Counted from the stretch's first letter, positions 16,697 to 26,486 are shown. The stretch is 64,000 bases of DNA from WAOL01 sp964399035 (GCA_964399035.1 CAYNPH010000009.1:106510-170509), one strand, 5' to 3'. Notes: generated by a model not told the origin, from the sequence alone. Program-made: numbers and translations.

Positions 16697-17947
16697 TCAT
16701 TTTCTACGACCCCTTCTCCCTCTGAATTTCTTTTTAGGTCTAGGCCTTCTCCTGCCAAATCTTTCTCTCTTCTCCTTGGGACGCTGTGGTGGTTTGACAT
16801 ATAGTTTCTTTATCTCCTCTATTCTCTCCATTAATTCCTTCTTTAACTTATCCGCTATGAACCTTCCGGTGAAGTAATCTGCTTTAGCGGCTATCGCTAA
16901 CTTCGTTGCTAGTGCGCGGGCAATCTTTCCGCGCTGCCATCTCGGTGAGGAATGTATCTCCGGGTACTGGAATATTATGCCGTGCTTCGGCGGCTTCCCA
17001 CCCGTCCTGAGCGCCCTGAATAATGCTTTCTCAGCTCCTAGCACCTGTATCGTGCTGGCAGGCATCTTAGCGAGGTTTTCGAGGCTTCCTGCTAAGGAGA
17101 GTAGCCTAGCACCTAGTAATGGGCCTACTAGGGTCGTTATATTTGGGGCTACCTCCCTCATTACCTGGCCTATGTACTGCGTTAGTGTCTCTCTGAGCCT
17201 GCTCATCTCCAGCATTATGTTGGCTAGGGTCTGTATTGGCCTTATATCGAAGTCCGAAAGTTCGGCACCGATACTCTTCTTAGCTGCCTTAGCTATCCTC
17301 TCTGCCTTCCCCTCGCTGAAGCCTAACTTCCTTAACGCCTCCTTCGTTATGTTCTCCCTGCTACCTAACTCAGCAACTATTCTCGCGTAGTTAAGGTGGT
17401 CAGCTACTAAGTCGTCAAGCTCGGGGAAGTGAATGCTGTACCACTCCCTGAGTCTCGCCGCGAAGAGATTCAACGTCTTATCAATGTCATCTATAGCCCT
17501 TATCGCTTGAATAGCTAGAAGGTCCCGCTTCTGTGCAACCTTCCTTAATTTCATCCTCGTTATCTGCAATGAAACTTCATTAGCGAAGTTCACCCACTCC
17601 TCAACAGAGCTTATGAAGCCCCCCTCAACAGCTAGCTCAGCGATTCTGCTCCTTAAAGCAAGCACTGATTCGTCGCCTGGAGCTAACTCTATCTTAAGGT
17701 TTAGACCCCTTAGCGCTCTTGCATGCTCCTCGTCCTCGACGACGAACACTACTTCCTCCGAGTTCCCTAATTCCCTGGACAGCTCTAGGAATTCCTCTGA
17801 GGGCTTACCCTCCTCTATCGCTAAGGCCCTCGAGACTAGTTGATTTATTTCCTTAACCGTAAATTTCTTCGCTACGGAATCACCGTCAAGTGCAAATGCA
17901 CCTATGACAGTATCTATTACTGGTATTTTCCTCAAACCACGCACCAA
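16697..17947 (-). CDS. nop5: C/D box RNP scaffold protein Nop5 (Nop56/58)
   Basis: Nop5 dimerises through a coiled coil and holds L7Ae-bound guide RNA and fibrillarin together. The C-terminal Nop domain is clear: GPLLGARLLSLAGSLENLAKMPASTIQ..GAEKALFRAL and KHGIIFQYPEIH (about residues 274-330), followed by a strongly basic tail (GRRRPRPKKKFRGRRGRRK). The length of 416 residues is normal. The start is TTG at 17947 or GTG three bases later. It heads the nop5-flpA operon and is divergent from S30e. Confidence 0.95.
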   Translation of the reverse strand: MVRGLRKIPVIDTVIGAFALDGDSVAKKFTVKEINQLVSRALAIEEGKPSEEFLELSRELGNSEEVVFVVEDEEHARALRGLNLKIELAPGDESVLALRSRIAELAVEGGFISSVEEWVNFANEVSLQITRMKLRKVAQKRDLLAIQAIRAIDDIDKTLNLFAARLREWYSIHFPELDDLVADHLNYARIVAELGSRENITKEALRKLGFSEGKAERIAKAAKKSIGAELSDFDIRPIQTLANIMLEMSRLRETLTQYIGQVMREVAPNITTLVGPLLGARLLSLAGSLENLAKMPASTIQVLGAEKALFRALRTGGKPPKHGIIFQYPEIHSSPRWQRGKIARALATKLAIAAKADYFTGRFIADKLKKELMERIEEIKKLYVKPPQRPKEKRERFGRRRPRPKKKFRGRRGRRK

Positions 17948-18046
17948 GCTGAATACATTATTAACCTATTTTAGGTTTTGCAGATAGTACGGCTACGCAA
18001 GACGTCGCTCAGCCCTTGAAGGGACATCGTTAGGGCGAGCCAAGCC

Positions 18047-18053
18047 TTTTAAA
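18047..18053 (+). promoter_or_regulatory. TATA box of the S30e gene
   Basis: TTTTAAA at 18047-18053 is 34 nt before the S30e ATG, so the mRNA should have a leader of about 10 nt. Confidence 0.5.
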
Positions 18054-18086
18054 GGTCTAACTCCTCTGAGATACGGGCGTGAGAGA

Positions 18087-18281
18087 ATGCCAACGCACGG
18101 TTCGATGACTAAGGCGGGTAAGGTGAGGAGCCAGACACCGAAGATAGAGAAGAAACCTAAGAGGAACTTACCTCCTAGGGTACGGAATAGGAGGGAGTAC
18201 TGGATTAGGAAGAGGAAGGAGGCAGGTCTTCCCGTACCGACTGTAGTGCCTCCCTCATCAGTACCGCGCGGGAGCAAGTAA
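18087..18281 (+). CDS. rps30e: 30S ribosomal protein S30e
   Basis: The 64-residue basic protein starts MPTHGSMTKAGKVRSQTPKI, the hallmark of S30e, and contains RVRNRREYW. S30e binds near the decoding centre of the small subunit. It is found in crenarchaea and eukaryotes (there fused to the ubiquitin-like Fubi), so it supports a thermoproteotal origin. The C-terminal part after KEAGLPVPT is longer in prolines and serines than I expect and may be lineage-specific. Confidence 0.92.
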   Translation: MPTHGSMTKAGKVRSQTPKIEKKPKRNLPPRVRNRREYWIRKRKEAGLPVPTVVPPSSVPRGSK

Positions 18282-18328
18282 CACGCTTTCCGAGTATTGT
18301 CTAAGGACGTAATTGTTTCCTTAGGATC

Positions 18329-18338
18329 TTTTTAACTT
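18329..18338 (+). promoter_or_regulatory. TATA box of the gatD gene
   Basis: TTTTTAACTT is about 32-41 nt upstream of the GTG start, giving a transcript that starts near 18360. Confidence 0.45.
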
Positions 18339-18369
18339 AGGCTCACCTACTATTCTCAGGTGTTGCGAA

Positions 18370-19689
18370 GTGAGTGATAACCCCGAGGTAGGGGATTTAG
18401 TTCGTGTATATACGGAGTCTGGCTTAATACTCGAAGGCATTGTGATGCCTTCTACGGAGTTCAGCTCCAGTGAAGTACTAGTGATCAAGCTAAGCAACGG
18501 ATATAATGTTGGGGTTTCTAGGAAGGGTGCTAAGATAGAGATTCTACGCAAGAAAGCTGTAGACGTCGGGAAGGTGGCCCCACCAGGCACTAGCAGGATT
18601 TCCGGGAAAGGCTCCCTGAAAACATCCTTGATAAGTACGGGTGGCACCATAGTAAGTAAGGTGGAGTATGAGACGGGAGCTGTGAAACCAGCTATCACGG
18701 CGGAGGAACTTGTGGAGATGGTTCCTGAGTTTCTGGAGAATTCCTCTCTGATAGAGGTTCTTGAGCTTTACCGAGTTTTCAGTGAGGATATAACGCCGAA
18801 GCACTGGAGTAGGCTAGCGCAGGAGGTAGCTAAGAGGATTAATGAGGGTTTCGATGCCGTAATAGTTGCTCACGGTACTGATGCCATGGCATTCACGGCG
18901 TCTGCACTTGCCTTCGCGTTACAGAACCTCCCCATACCCGTAATGTTTGTTGGCGCTCAACGAAGTAGTGATAGGCCGAGTACCGATGCTGTGCTTAACC
19001 TCAAGGCATGCATGAGCGTCGCTAAGCATGCACCCTACGGAGAAGTAGTTGTTGTCATGCATGGAACCACCTCAGACGAATACATACTGGTGCACCGGGG
19101 CGTTAAGGTCCGGAAAATGCATACCAGCAGAAGAGATGCCTTCCAATCCATCAACGATGTGCCCTTAAGTAAAATAATCATGCCTGAAGGGAAATTCATT
19201 CAGCTAAGCAACACATACTTACCCAGAAAGAGAGGGGAGCTTCTTGTGAGGCCTAAATTCAGTGATAAGGTAGCATTACTGAAATTCTACCCCAACATGG
19301 ACTGCACCCTAATAGATTACCTAGTCGATAAGGGTTATGAAGGAATAATTATTGAGGGAACAGGTCTAGGGCACATAAGGGGTCCATGCATAGATTCCGT
19401 GAAGAGGGCATCCGAGGAGGGAGTCATCGTAGGTATCACGTCACAGACATTATTTGGCAGAGTTAACCTCAAAGTGTACACTAACGGGAGAAGACTCTTG
19501 CAGGCCGGAGCTATACCGCTTTCTGACATGCTTCCCGAGACCGCATATGTTAAACTTTCATGGATCATAGGTAACTTCCCGGACACCGAGAGGAGAGAGC
19601 GTGTAGAGATGTTGACCAGGAACATGGTTTTCGAGATAAACCCCGTTCACGACATGAGGCATTACCCGAGGTGGTACCATGGAGATTGA
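18370..19689 (+). CDS. gatD: Glu-tRNA(Gln) amidotransferase subunit D
   Basis: GatD is the asparaginase-like subunit that releases ammonia from glutamine or asparagine for GatE. The first catalytic motif STGGT is at residues 89-93, and HGTD at 168-171; a K-containing segment VRKMHTSRRDAFQS follows. An N-terminal beta-barrel domain of about 80 residues precedes the asparaginase fold, as in the family. The start is a GTG and the frame overlaps gatE by 11 nt, so the heterodimer is made from one mRNA. Only archaea use GatDE. Confidence 0.96.
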   Translation: MSDNPEVGDLVRVYTESGLILEGIVMPSTEFSSSEVLVIKLSNGYNVGVSRKGAKIEILRKKAVDVGKVAPPGTSRISGKGSLKTSLISTGGTIVSKVEYETGAVKPAITAEELVEMVPEFLENSSLIEVLELYRVFSEDITPKHWSRLAQEVAKRINEGFDAVIVAHGTDAMAFTASALAFALQNLPIPVMFVGAQRSSDRPSTDAVLNLKACMSVAKHAPYGEVVVVMHGTTSDEYILVHRGVKVRKMHTSRRDAFQSINDVPLSKIIMPEGKFIQLSNTYLPRKRGELLVRPKFSDKVALLKFYPNMDCTLIDYLVDKGYEGIIIEGTGLGHIRGPCIDSVKRASEEGVIVGITSQTLFGRVNLKVYTNGRRLLQAGAIPLSDMLPETAYVKLSWIIGNFPDTERRERVEMLTRNMVFEINPVHDMRHYPRWYHGD

Positions 19690-21613
19690 CTATAAGGCGC
19701 TAGGTCTGAGGGTAGGGCTTGAAATACATCAGCAACTTGATACTAAGCACAAGCTCTTCTGCTCATGCCCCACAGCACTCTCAAGCGATAACATCCCTGA
19801 AACTACGATCACCCGCTACCTCAGGGTAGCGAAGAGCGAGGTAGGGGAGATAGACCCTGCTGCCCTCTACGAGATGAGGAAGGGACGAAGGATAATATAC
19901 CACGTTCCACAAGGCCACGCATGCATGGTTGAGACGGATGAGGAGCCCCCTCACGACCTCAACAGGGAGGCGGTAATCATCACTCTAGCTGTGGCAAAGG
20001 CGCTTCACTCAACACCTGTTGATGAAATCTACGTTATGCGTAAGATCGTGATAGATGGCTCAAACACTACGGGATTCCAGCGAACTGCCATAGTGGCGTT
20101 AGGGGGCTACGTAGATGATGAGGAGGGACGCGTAGGGATACAGACGATATGCTTGGAGGAGGACGCCGCAAGGAAGGTTGGTGAAGGGCCGGGCTACGTG
20201 GAATATAACCTCGATAGGCTAGGCATACCCTTAATCGAGATATCCACAAGCCCCGACATACATTCACCAGAGCAGGCAATGCGGGTAGCTCTCAAGATAG
20301 GTATGCTCCTACGACTAACCGGTAAGGTTAAGCGCGGGTTGGGAACCATAAGGCAGGATCTTAACATATCAATCTCAGGCGGGGTAAAGACCGAGGTGAA
20401 GGGCGTAAGTAAGCTCGAGCTAATACCGAAGATAGTGGAGTACGAGGTAATGCGTCAATTAAAACTTCTTGAGATTAAAGAAGAGCTTGCCAGAAGAGGT
20501 GTGCGCGAGGAGGAGCTAACCTACGAGTTCATCGACGTCACGGGAATCCTCAAGGACGTCAAGACCAGGTTTATACAGCGAGCCATTAAGAGGGGGGCAA
20601 GAGCACTTGCTGTGAGGCTCAAAGGCTTCGGAGGTCTATTAGGCATGGAGGTACAACCATCGCGCCGTTTCGGCACTGAACTATCAGACTACGCTAAAGC
20701 GTGGGGTGGTGTTGGGGGTATAATACATAGTGATGAGCTACCAGCTTACGGAATAAGCGAGGAGATCAAGGATAAGCTCTTCAAAGTCCTTGGGCTCGAC
20801 CCCCAGAGGGACGCGTATGCCATAGTGGTCGCTGATAAGGAGAAGTGTGAACGAGCGCTGAGAGCATTAGTCGATAGGGCTAGGTATGCACTCAAGGGAA
20901 TACCCCCCGAGACACGTGGGGCGAATCCCGACGGCACCACTAGGTACTTACGTCCACAGCCAGGCGCTGCCCGCATGTACCCGGAAACCGACGTGCCTCC
21001 GTTAAGGTTAGCCGCGGACATTCTTAAAGAAGCAGATAAACTAAAGCCAAAAACACCCGAAGAAGTTCTGGAGGAACTCATCAAGGATCACGGGCTTAGT
21101 AAGGAGCTAGCGCACCAGCTAATAAAGGACCCTGCCTTCACGACCTACCTTGATCTTCTAAGGGAGCTTCATGGTAAAGTACATCCGCAGATCATAGCTT
21201 CAACGCTACTCATTCACCTGAAGGCCCTTAAGTCAGAAGGCTTAGACGTGAGTAAAGTATCCTTCAAGGACCTAGTCACAGTACTATCCAAGGTTGGCGA
21301 GGGATGCATAGCGAAGGAAGCTATCCCTGAGGTACTAGCAGAATACTTAAGCTCAGGAGCACCCATTGAAGAAATCCTACGGAAGTATGAGAGCTTACCA
21401 GATGAGGAACTCCTCACGATAATTAACGAAGTGATTAACAATAATGCCCAAACGGTATGTGTCCGGGGAACTAGGGCGTTTGGGCTTGTTATGGGAAAGG
21501 TAATGTCTAAAGTCAGGGGTAGGGTGGATGGCAGCAAGGTTGCTCAATTAGTTAAGAAATTACTGGACAAATACATTAGTGAGCACTGCGGCAATAACGT
21601 CACTGCTCAATAA
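19679..21613 (+). CDS. gatE: Glu-tRNA(Gln) amidotransferase subunit E
   Basis: GatE binds misacylated Glu-tRNA(Gln), activates its glutamate with ATP and amidates it using ammonia tunnelled from GatD. The family N-terminus GLRVGLEIHQQLDTKHKLFC begins at residue 9, and the inserted AspRS-like domain and C-terminal YqeY-like helical domain fit the 644-residue length. The gene overlaps gatD by 11 nt at the start and the convergent TFB-like gene by 14 nt at the end. Glutaminyl-tRNA is therefore made indirectly. Confidence 0.96.
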   Translation: MEIDYKALGLRVGLEIHQQLDTKHKLFCSCPTALSSDNIPETTITRYLRVAKSEVGEIDPAALYEMRKGRRIIYHVPQGHACMVETDEEPPHDLNREAVIITLAVAKALHSTPVDEIYVMRKIVIDGSNTTGFQRTAIVALGGYVDDEEGRVGIQTICLEEDAARKVGEGPGYVEYNLDRLGIPLIEISTSPDIHSPEQAMRVALKIGMLLRLTGKVKRGLGTIRQDLNISISGGVKTEVKGVSKLELIPKIVEYEVMRQLKLLEIKEELARRGVREEELTYEFIDVTGILKDVKTRFIQRAIKRGARALAVRLKGFGGLLGMEVQPSRRFGTELSDYAKAWGGVGGIIHSDELPAYGISEEIKDKLFKVLGLDPQRDAYAIVVADKEKCERALRALVDRARYALKGIPPETRGANPDGTTRYLRPQPGAARMYPETDVPPLRLAADILKEADKLKPKTPEEVLEELIKDHGLSKELAHQLIKDPAFTTYLDLLRELHGKVHPQIIASTLLIHLKALKSEGLDVSKVSFKDLVTVLSKVGEGCIAKEAIPEVLAEYLSSGAPIEEILRKYESLPDEELLTIINEVINNNAQTVCVRGTRAFGLVMGKVMSKVRGRVDGSKVAQLVKKLLDKYISEHCGNNVTAQ

Positions 21614-22199
21614 CCTTCTTCAATTCCTCCATGAACTCCCTGTTTTCCTCTAAGGTCTTAGCAAGTCTACGAGCATGCATTGTGCTAATTCCGGACTTCT
21701 CGGCGACCTCCTTGGCATTAATTCTCCTTCCTGTCAAGAGCATTAACGCCATCAAAGCTAACGCTACCTTAGCACGGTCCGTCCTGGAAGACAATCTGGG
21801 GAAGCGCAACATTACCTCTAGTATTAGTCTAACCTTAGGATCTTTCAACAGCATCTGAACGTTCTGCGGGTTCCTCTTAAATATCTTGACGGGCGGTCCT
21901 TCCCCGTCAACATATCTCCTTAATTGCTCAGAGTCTATAACTATGTTCTTTAATCTTTTACTTCTCTTGACCTTGTCTATTAGCTTTAGGTACTCTGACG
22001 TGTACTTCGTTATGGTGACCCGCCTGCTTCCGTGCCTTTTGTGGGTGCGGGTCCTTGCAGGCTCCTGCATGAGTTCTTGACTAATGTGCTGCTCGGTAAC
22101 GTATATTCTCTCAAGAACCGTACCACACGACGCACAGATAACATCGCCTCTCACATAGTCCCAAACAATATTATTAGATCCGCAGTATGGACACCTCAT
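21600..22199 (-). CDS. Short TFB-like protein with zinc ribbon (TFB3-like)
   Basis: From the ATG at 22199 the protein begins MRCPYCGSNN and has a complete zinc ribbon (C3, C6, C22, C25), unlike the main TFB at 11511-12389. About 170 residues follow; the last part (LTGRRINAKEVAEKSGISTMHARRLAKTL) looks like a cyclin/HTH module, but a full double cyclin fold is missing. At 199 residues it is about two thirds the size of TFB. It recalls Sulfolobus TFB3, a truncated TFB that acts as an activator, but I cannot prove orthology. The longer frame up to 22304 lacks family residues. Confidence 0.68.
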   Translation of the reverse strand: MRCPYCGSNNIVWDYVRGDVICASCGTVLERIYVTEQHISQELMQEPARTRTHKRHGSRRVTITKYTSEYLKLIDKVKRSKRLKNIVIDSEQLRRYVDGEGPPVKIFKRNPQNVQMLLKDPKVRLILEVMLRFPRLSSRTDRAKVALALMALMLLTGRRINAKEVAEKSGISTMHARRLAKTLEENREFMEELKKVIEQ

Positions 22200-22286
22200 A
22201 TTCCTTACCGCGCAGTGGTCGAGGGTATTACTCTTTCTTATTTGCTGGGTTGCTAATCTATGGTGTGAGGGAGAGCTCTGTGAAAC

Positions 22287-22317
22287 TTTTATTCCGGATC
22301 CCATGGATTGGGAGGTG
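22287..22317 (+). promoter_or_regulatory. TATA box and Shine-Dalgarno of the NAD-kinase-like gene
   Basis: TTTTATT is at 22287-22293 and a strong purine-rich GGGAGGTGG at 22309-22317, nine bases before ATG 22326. This fixes the start at 22326 rather than the upstream in-frame codon at 22308. Confidence 0.5.
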
Positions 22318-22325
22318 GGTACTCC

Positions 22326-23474
22326 ATGTCAGTAATGGTGGGGTTTCTTGTTAATCCAATTGCCGGTATGGGAGGCTCTGTAGGGTTAAAGGGGACTGAC
22401 GGCATGCTATATGTTGAGGCGGTAAGGAAAGGGGCAACACCCGTAGCTCCCTCGCGTGCGTTACGTTTTCTCAAGCACTTACGTCAAGCAGGGTTTAACC
22501 ACGGTTTACTCGTAGCTGGCGGGGTCATGGGCTGTAAGTATTTGAGGCAAATCCCTTCCCTACAGTATAAGTGTTTAAGCTATCCTCCAGAGTCACAGGA
22601 GAAAACTTCCAGCACAGACACAAAGGCTGTCGTAAAGATGATGTTAGAACACGGGATTGATCTTTTAGTATTTGTGGGTGGGGATGGAACTGCTAGGGAT
22701 GTTGTGGAGGTTCTTGACTGTGAGGTACCTGTGTTAGGTATACCCTCGGGCGTTAAGATGTATTCAGGAATCTTCGCTGCATCCCCTGAAGCAGCTGCTG
22801 AGCTGGTGACAATGTTTTGTGAGGGCAACACTGTGCTTGATTACGCTGACGTTGCCGACATTGATGAGGGCTCCTTGCGGGTAGGGGAACTTAAAGTTAG
22901 GAAGTATTTTAGAGCAATTACGGTACGTGCAGACGGTCTCAGCGTTCGGAGTAAGGATTTCGGGGCTTCGGGCTCCTCCGAGGAGAAGTATGCGCTGGCT
23001 GAATACTTCATTGAGGAGTACCTTCGTGACGGCATTCTCTACCTGCTTGGCCCCGGGTCCACCGTAAAGGCTATAACAGACGTGCTGGGACTTCCGAAGA
23101 CTATCTTGGGTGTTGATGCGTTGTTCAATAGATTAATAATTGCCAAGGATTTAGGGTACCGTGAAATCCTTAACCTATTGAATTCATTTGCTCAAGCCAG
23201 AATAGTTGTGACGGTAATTGGAGGGCAAGGGTACCTGTTTGGGCGAGGCAATCAGCAGTTCACCCCCGAGGTTATATGGCGCGTTGGTAGGGACAATATT
23301 CTCGTGCTGGCGACCAAGACCAAGCTAAGAGGATTAAAATACCTGTTAGTGGACACCGGAGATCCCAAGCTGGATGCTGAGTTAAGTGGGTATATACGAG
23401 TTATAACTGGTTACAGGGAAGAAACTATGATGCGTGTAGTACCTGCTAGTAATCCGACGTTACTTACCTGTTGA
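22326..23474 (+). CDS. ATP-NAD kinase family protein (COG3199-like)
   Basis: The N-terminus VGFLVNPIAGMGGSVGLKGTDG and the GGDGT motif at residues 118-122 place it in the NAD kinase/diacylglycerol kinase superfamily, in the archaeal COG3199 branch. Other conserved parts are GIPSGVKMYSGIFA (about 140-153) and GPGSTVKAITDVLG (about 245-258). The substrate in this branch is not certain: NAD is assumed, but a lipid or other polyol is possible. The gene is divergent from the TFB-like gene and its 3' end overlaps gcvPB by 11 nt. Confidence 0.85.
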   Translation: MSVMVGFLVNPIAGMGGSVGLKGTDGMLYVEAVRKGATPVAPSRALRFLKHLRQAGFNHGLLVAGGVMGCKYLRQIPSLQYKCLSYPPESQEKTSSTDTKAVVKMMLEHGIDLLVFVGGDGTARDVVEVLDCEVPVLGIPSGVKMYSGIFAASPEAAAELVTMFCEGNTVLDYADVADIDEGSLRVGELKVRKYFRAITVRADGLSVRSKDFGASGSSEEKYALAEYFIEEYLRDGILYLLGPGSTVKAITDVLGLPKTILGVDALFNRLIIAKDLGYREILNLLNSFAQARIVVTVIGGQGYLFGRGNQQFTPEVIWRVGRDNILVLATKTKLRGLKYLLVDTGDPKLDAELSGYIRVITGYREETMMRVVPASNPTLLTC

Positions 23475-24981
23475 CGTTTCTCTTAATGTACTTGTATGTA
23501 GGCGCTAACGTCCTTGGGTGATTAGCCCTCAGTGCGTCTAGTCGTCTCACTGACGTGTTTTTAGGTGCTTCCTTTAACTTGCCTGGGTCCTCGTACGCTT
23601 GGCGTATAATATCCTTGTACGCACTTATCACTTCGTCTATGGTTCTTTTACTTTCACTTTCCGTGAATTCCACCATATGTGCTTCAGGGACTGTGAGGGG
23701 GAAGTATATTGTTGGGGCATGTATTCCTCTATCTAGCAGGGCTTTCGCTACGTCCTCCGCGCTCACGCCGGTCTCCCGATGAAGGCCCTCAAAACTTATT
23801 ACGACCTCGTGTTTCCTCCAGCGTTCACGCCCGTAGATCAGGTCGACTCCGGGAAGTTCCTTAACCTTCTTCATAAAGTAGTTGGTGTTTAACACAGCTA
23901 CCTCAGCTACCTCACGTATTTCGGGACCTAACATCATTAAGTATATGAATGATTTCACAGCTGGCACGATATTGCCATAGAACCACGTTATCCTTCCTAT
24001 ACTTCTCCTGATATTATAGTCTAGGTAATACCTGCTTCCCTCCCTCCTTACTAGTGGTTTGGGCAGGTAGTCAGCAAGTTCCTTCTTAACGCATATAGCA
24101 CCCGCTCCTGGACCACCGCCGCCGTGAGGTGCCGCGAATGTCTTGTGTAGGTTTAAGTGGACGATGTCGAACCCCATGTCGCCTGGCCTAGCTATACCTA
24201 GTATGCCGTTTAGGTTTGCTCCATCGTAGTAAAGGAGCCCTCCTTTAGAGTGTATCAGGTCGGATATCTCCGTTATTTTCTCCTCAAACAGTCCAAGTGT
24301 GCTTGGGTTCGTTAGCATTATTCCTGCCGTTCTGTCGGAGACCGCGGTCTTCAACGCGTTTAGGTCCGTATTTCCCCTTTCGTCTGTAGGTATGCGTACT
24401 ACTTTGAAGCCTGCCATGGCAGCGCTGGCTGGGTTTGTTCCGTGCGCGCTTTCAGGTATTAGGATTTCGTCCTTATGCGTGTATCCCCTATCCCGCAGGT
24501 ATTCCCTAATTATCAGTACGCCGGCCAACTCACCTGCTGCCCCTGCCGGGGGGTGTAGGGAGCATACATCCATACCAGTTAACTCAGCTAGCCACTCTTG
24601 CAGGGTGTAAAGCATTTCTAGTAGTCCTTGTAGGTGCTCCTCACTCATGTAGGGATGGGCATACGTTATCCTGTCGTCGTTGGCTAGGTCCTCGCAAATC
24701 TTAGGGTTGTACTTCATCGTGCATGAACCGAGTGGAACTACACCTACGTCTATCCCGTAGGACATTTGAGTTAATCGGGTGTAATGCCGTACAACTTCAG
24801 GCTCGCTGAGGTTAGGTATGTTAGGATCTTTCTCTCGAACAATGTCCTGCGTTGCTTCAGTGAGGGTTTCCTTACCTAGATTAGCGAAGTAATCGTCTCC
24901 TAGCTGGAATGTTTCCCTGTCTTGATCAGAGGTTAATTCGAATATTAGTGGTTCGTTCCAACGTGCCTGCCTGTACTTCAT
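23464..24981 (-). CDS. gcvPB: Glycine dehydrogenase (decarboxylating) subunit 2
   Basis: This is the PLP-bearing half of a two-subunit P-protein of the glycine cleavage system. The lysine that binds PLP is K280 in NLHKTFAAPHGGGGPGAG, and the GSCTMKYNP motif is at residues 85-93. The enzyme decarboxylates glycine and passes the aminomethyl group to the lipoyl arm of GcvH. It follows gcvPA with a 4-nt overlap, and is 505 residues long, which is normal for split P-proteins. Confidence 0.96.
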   Translation of the reverse strand: MKYRQARWNEPLIFELTSDQDRETFQLGDDYFANLGKETLTEATQDIVREKDPNIPNLSEPEVVRHYTRLTQMSYGIDVGVVPLGSCTMKYNPKICEDLANDDRITYAHPYMSEEHLQGLLEMLYTLQEWLAELTGMDVCSLHPPAGAAGELAGVLIIREYLRDRGYTHKDEILIPESAHGTNPASAAMAGFKVVRIPTDERGNTDLNALKTAVSDRTAGIMLTNPSTLGLFEEKITEISDLIHSKGGLLYYDGANLNGILGIARPGDMGFDIVHLNLHKTFAAPHGGGGPGAGAICVKKELADYLPKPLVRREGSRYYLDYNIRRSIGRITWFYGNIVPAVKSFIYLMMLGPEIREVAEVAVLNTNYFMKKVKELPGVDLIYGRERWRKHEVVISFEGLHRETGVSAEDVAKALLDRGIHAPTIYFPLTVPEAHMVEFTESESKRTIDEVISAYKDIIRQAYEDPGKLKEAPKNTSVRRLDALRANHPRTLAPTYKYIKRNVNR

Positions 24982-26387
24982 CTTGCCTCACCTCCGAGAG
25001 TCAAAGCTAGCTTACTTACTAGCTCATCTATATCGTCTTTGCTGTGAAGTTCCGTGAAGCACAGTAAGCTACAATCATGCATCGCATCATAAAACCTAGA
25101 CAACGGCGGCCCTACGTGGATTCCATACTTCTCTAACTGGCTTATCACGTCCCTTGCATCCCTGCCCTTAAAGGAGATCGTAACTTCACGGAAGTACAGT
25201 CCTTTCTCGAAGAGCGGCATGGCCTCAACGCTGTGCTTATGTAAGACCTCTAAGAAGTACTTAGTGCGACCCAGCAGTGCCTCGCCCAACCTCCTGAGGC
25301 CTTTAGCACCGAGTAACGACACGTATACAGCGGCGGCTATTGCTTCAAGGCCAGAGTTCGTTGTGATGTTTGATGTTGCGCGCTCCCTCCTTATATGTTG
25401 TTCCCTAGTTTGGAGGATTAGCATGAAGCCTTCTTCTGATCCGTCGATAGTCTTAGTCATGCCGACAAGCCTCCCTGGGAGTTGCCTTATAAGCTCCTTT
25501 CTACCCTGAATGCCTAGTATTCCGGCTGAGGGGCCACCATAGTTCAGGCCCACGCCTAAGGGTTGTGCGTCCCCAACCACTATGTCGGCACCAAGCTCCC
25601 CGGGAGCCTTGAATACCCCTAATGAGAGTGGGTTCGCATTCACTATAGCGAGCGCACCTGCATCATGGGTAACTTCTATAATATCACGTAACTTACGCTC
25701 AATTATACCGAAGAAATTAGGGGACTCCACGTAAACCGCGGCTACGTCATGATCGAGCTTTGTGTGGAGTGCGCTAATGTCAAGCTCACCGTCTTCCTGC
25801 CTGTAGGGGATCTCCTCTAACCGGACGTCTAACCCCTTAACCCAGGTCCTAATGACCTCCTTAATCTCAGGGTGCGCTGAGGATGCTATGAGTATTCTCT
25901 TCCTTCCTCTTTTAACCCTGAGCGCCATTCTAACCGCTTCAGCGGCCGCCGTGCTCACGTTATACATCGAGGCGTTTACCACGTCAACGCCATAGAGTTC
26001 CGCCATCAGGCTCTGGTACTCGAAGAATGCCTGTAGTATGCCTTGATTTATTTCAGGCTGGTAGGGTGTATAGGCGGTGTAGAATTCGGCCCGGGACACT
26101 ATGGCCTTAACCACCGAGGGGACGTAGTGAGCGCAGATGCCTCCGCCTAAGAACACACGGTGTATGTCCGCAAATCCTGCAAACTTATTCTTACTTAGTA
26201 TTTCGAGGAACCTCCTTCTGGCCTCGTGTTCAAGTAGCGGCTTACCGAATCCTACACGTAATTCCTTCCTCAAACGAAGTTGTTCTGGGATGTCCTTAAA
26301 GAACTCCTCAATGTCATCGACTCCTGTTTCCTTGAGCATCTCCTGCTTTACTTCTTTAGCGGAGTTCGGTATCCAGTAATGTGGCAT
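24978..26387 (-). CDS. gcvPA: Glycine dehydrogenase (decarboxylating) subunit 1
   Basis: This is the first subunit of the split P-protein and pairs with gcvPB. The N-terminus MPHYWIPNSAKEVKQEML and the segment YTPYQPEINQGILQAFFEYQ (about residues 93-112) are family marks. It has the aminotransferase fold but no PLP lysine of its own. The 469-residue length is normal. The gene starts close to the divergent gcvT promoter region, and is co-translated with gcvPB. Confidence 0.96.
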   Translation of the reverse strand: MPHYWIPNSAKEVKQEMLKETGVDDIEEFFKDIPEQLRLRKELRVGFGKPLLEHEARRRFLEILSKNKFAGFADIHRVFLGGGICAHYVPSVVKAIVSRAEFYTAYTPYQPEINQGILQAFFEYQSLMAELYGVDVVNASMYNVSTAAAEAVRMALRVKRGRKRILIASSAHPEIKEVIRTWVKGLDVRLEEIPYRQEDGELDISALHTKLDHDVAAVYVESPNFFGIIERKLRDIIEVTHDAGALAIVNANPLSLGVFKAPGELGADIVVGDAQPLGVGLNYGGPSAGILGIQGRKELIRQLPGRLVGMTKTIDGSEEGFMLILQTREQHIRRERATSNITTNSGLEAIAAAVYVSLLGAKGLRRLGEALLGRTKYFLEVLHKHSVEAMPLFEKGLYFREVTISFKGRDARDVISQLEKYGIHVGPPLSRFYDAMHDCSLLCFTELHSKDDIDELVSKLALTLGGEAR

Positions 26388-26477
26388 CCCAACACTCCCT
26401 TACTAATTAGGGGTATCACTAAAAGTGTTTAACTATCCACGCATGAAGTGATGATTAATGTTGTGATTGCGCCTCAA

Positions 26478-26486
26478 TTTTTATAT
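26478..26486 (+). promoter_or_regulatory. TATA box of gcvT in the divergent gcv region
   Basis: TTTTTATAT at 26478-26486 lies 59-67 nt before the GTG of gcvT. The gap from 26388 to 26544 must also contain the gcvPA promoter on the other strand, so all glycine cleavage genes could answer to one regulator here. No obvious operator repeat is visible. Confidence 0.45.

Noticed and set aside
17993..18277. Minus-strand ORF opposite S30e
   Set aside because: S30e is unmistakable on the plus strand and this frame has no support.
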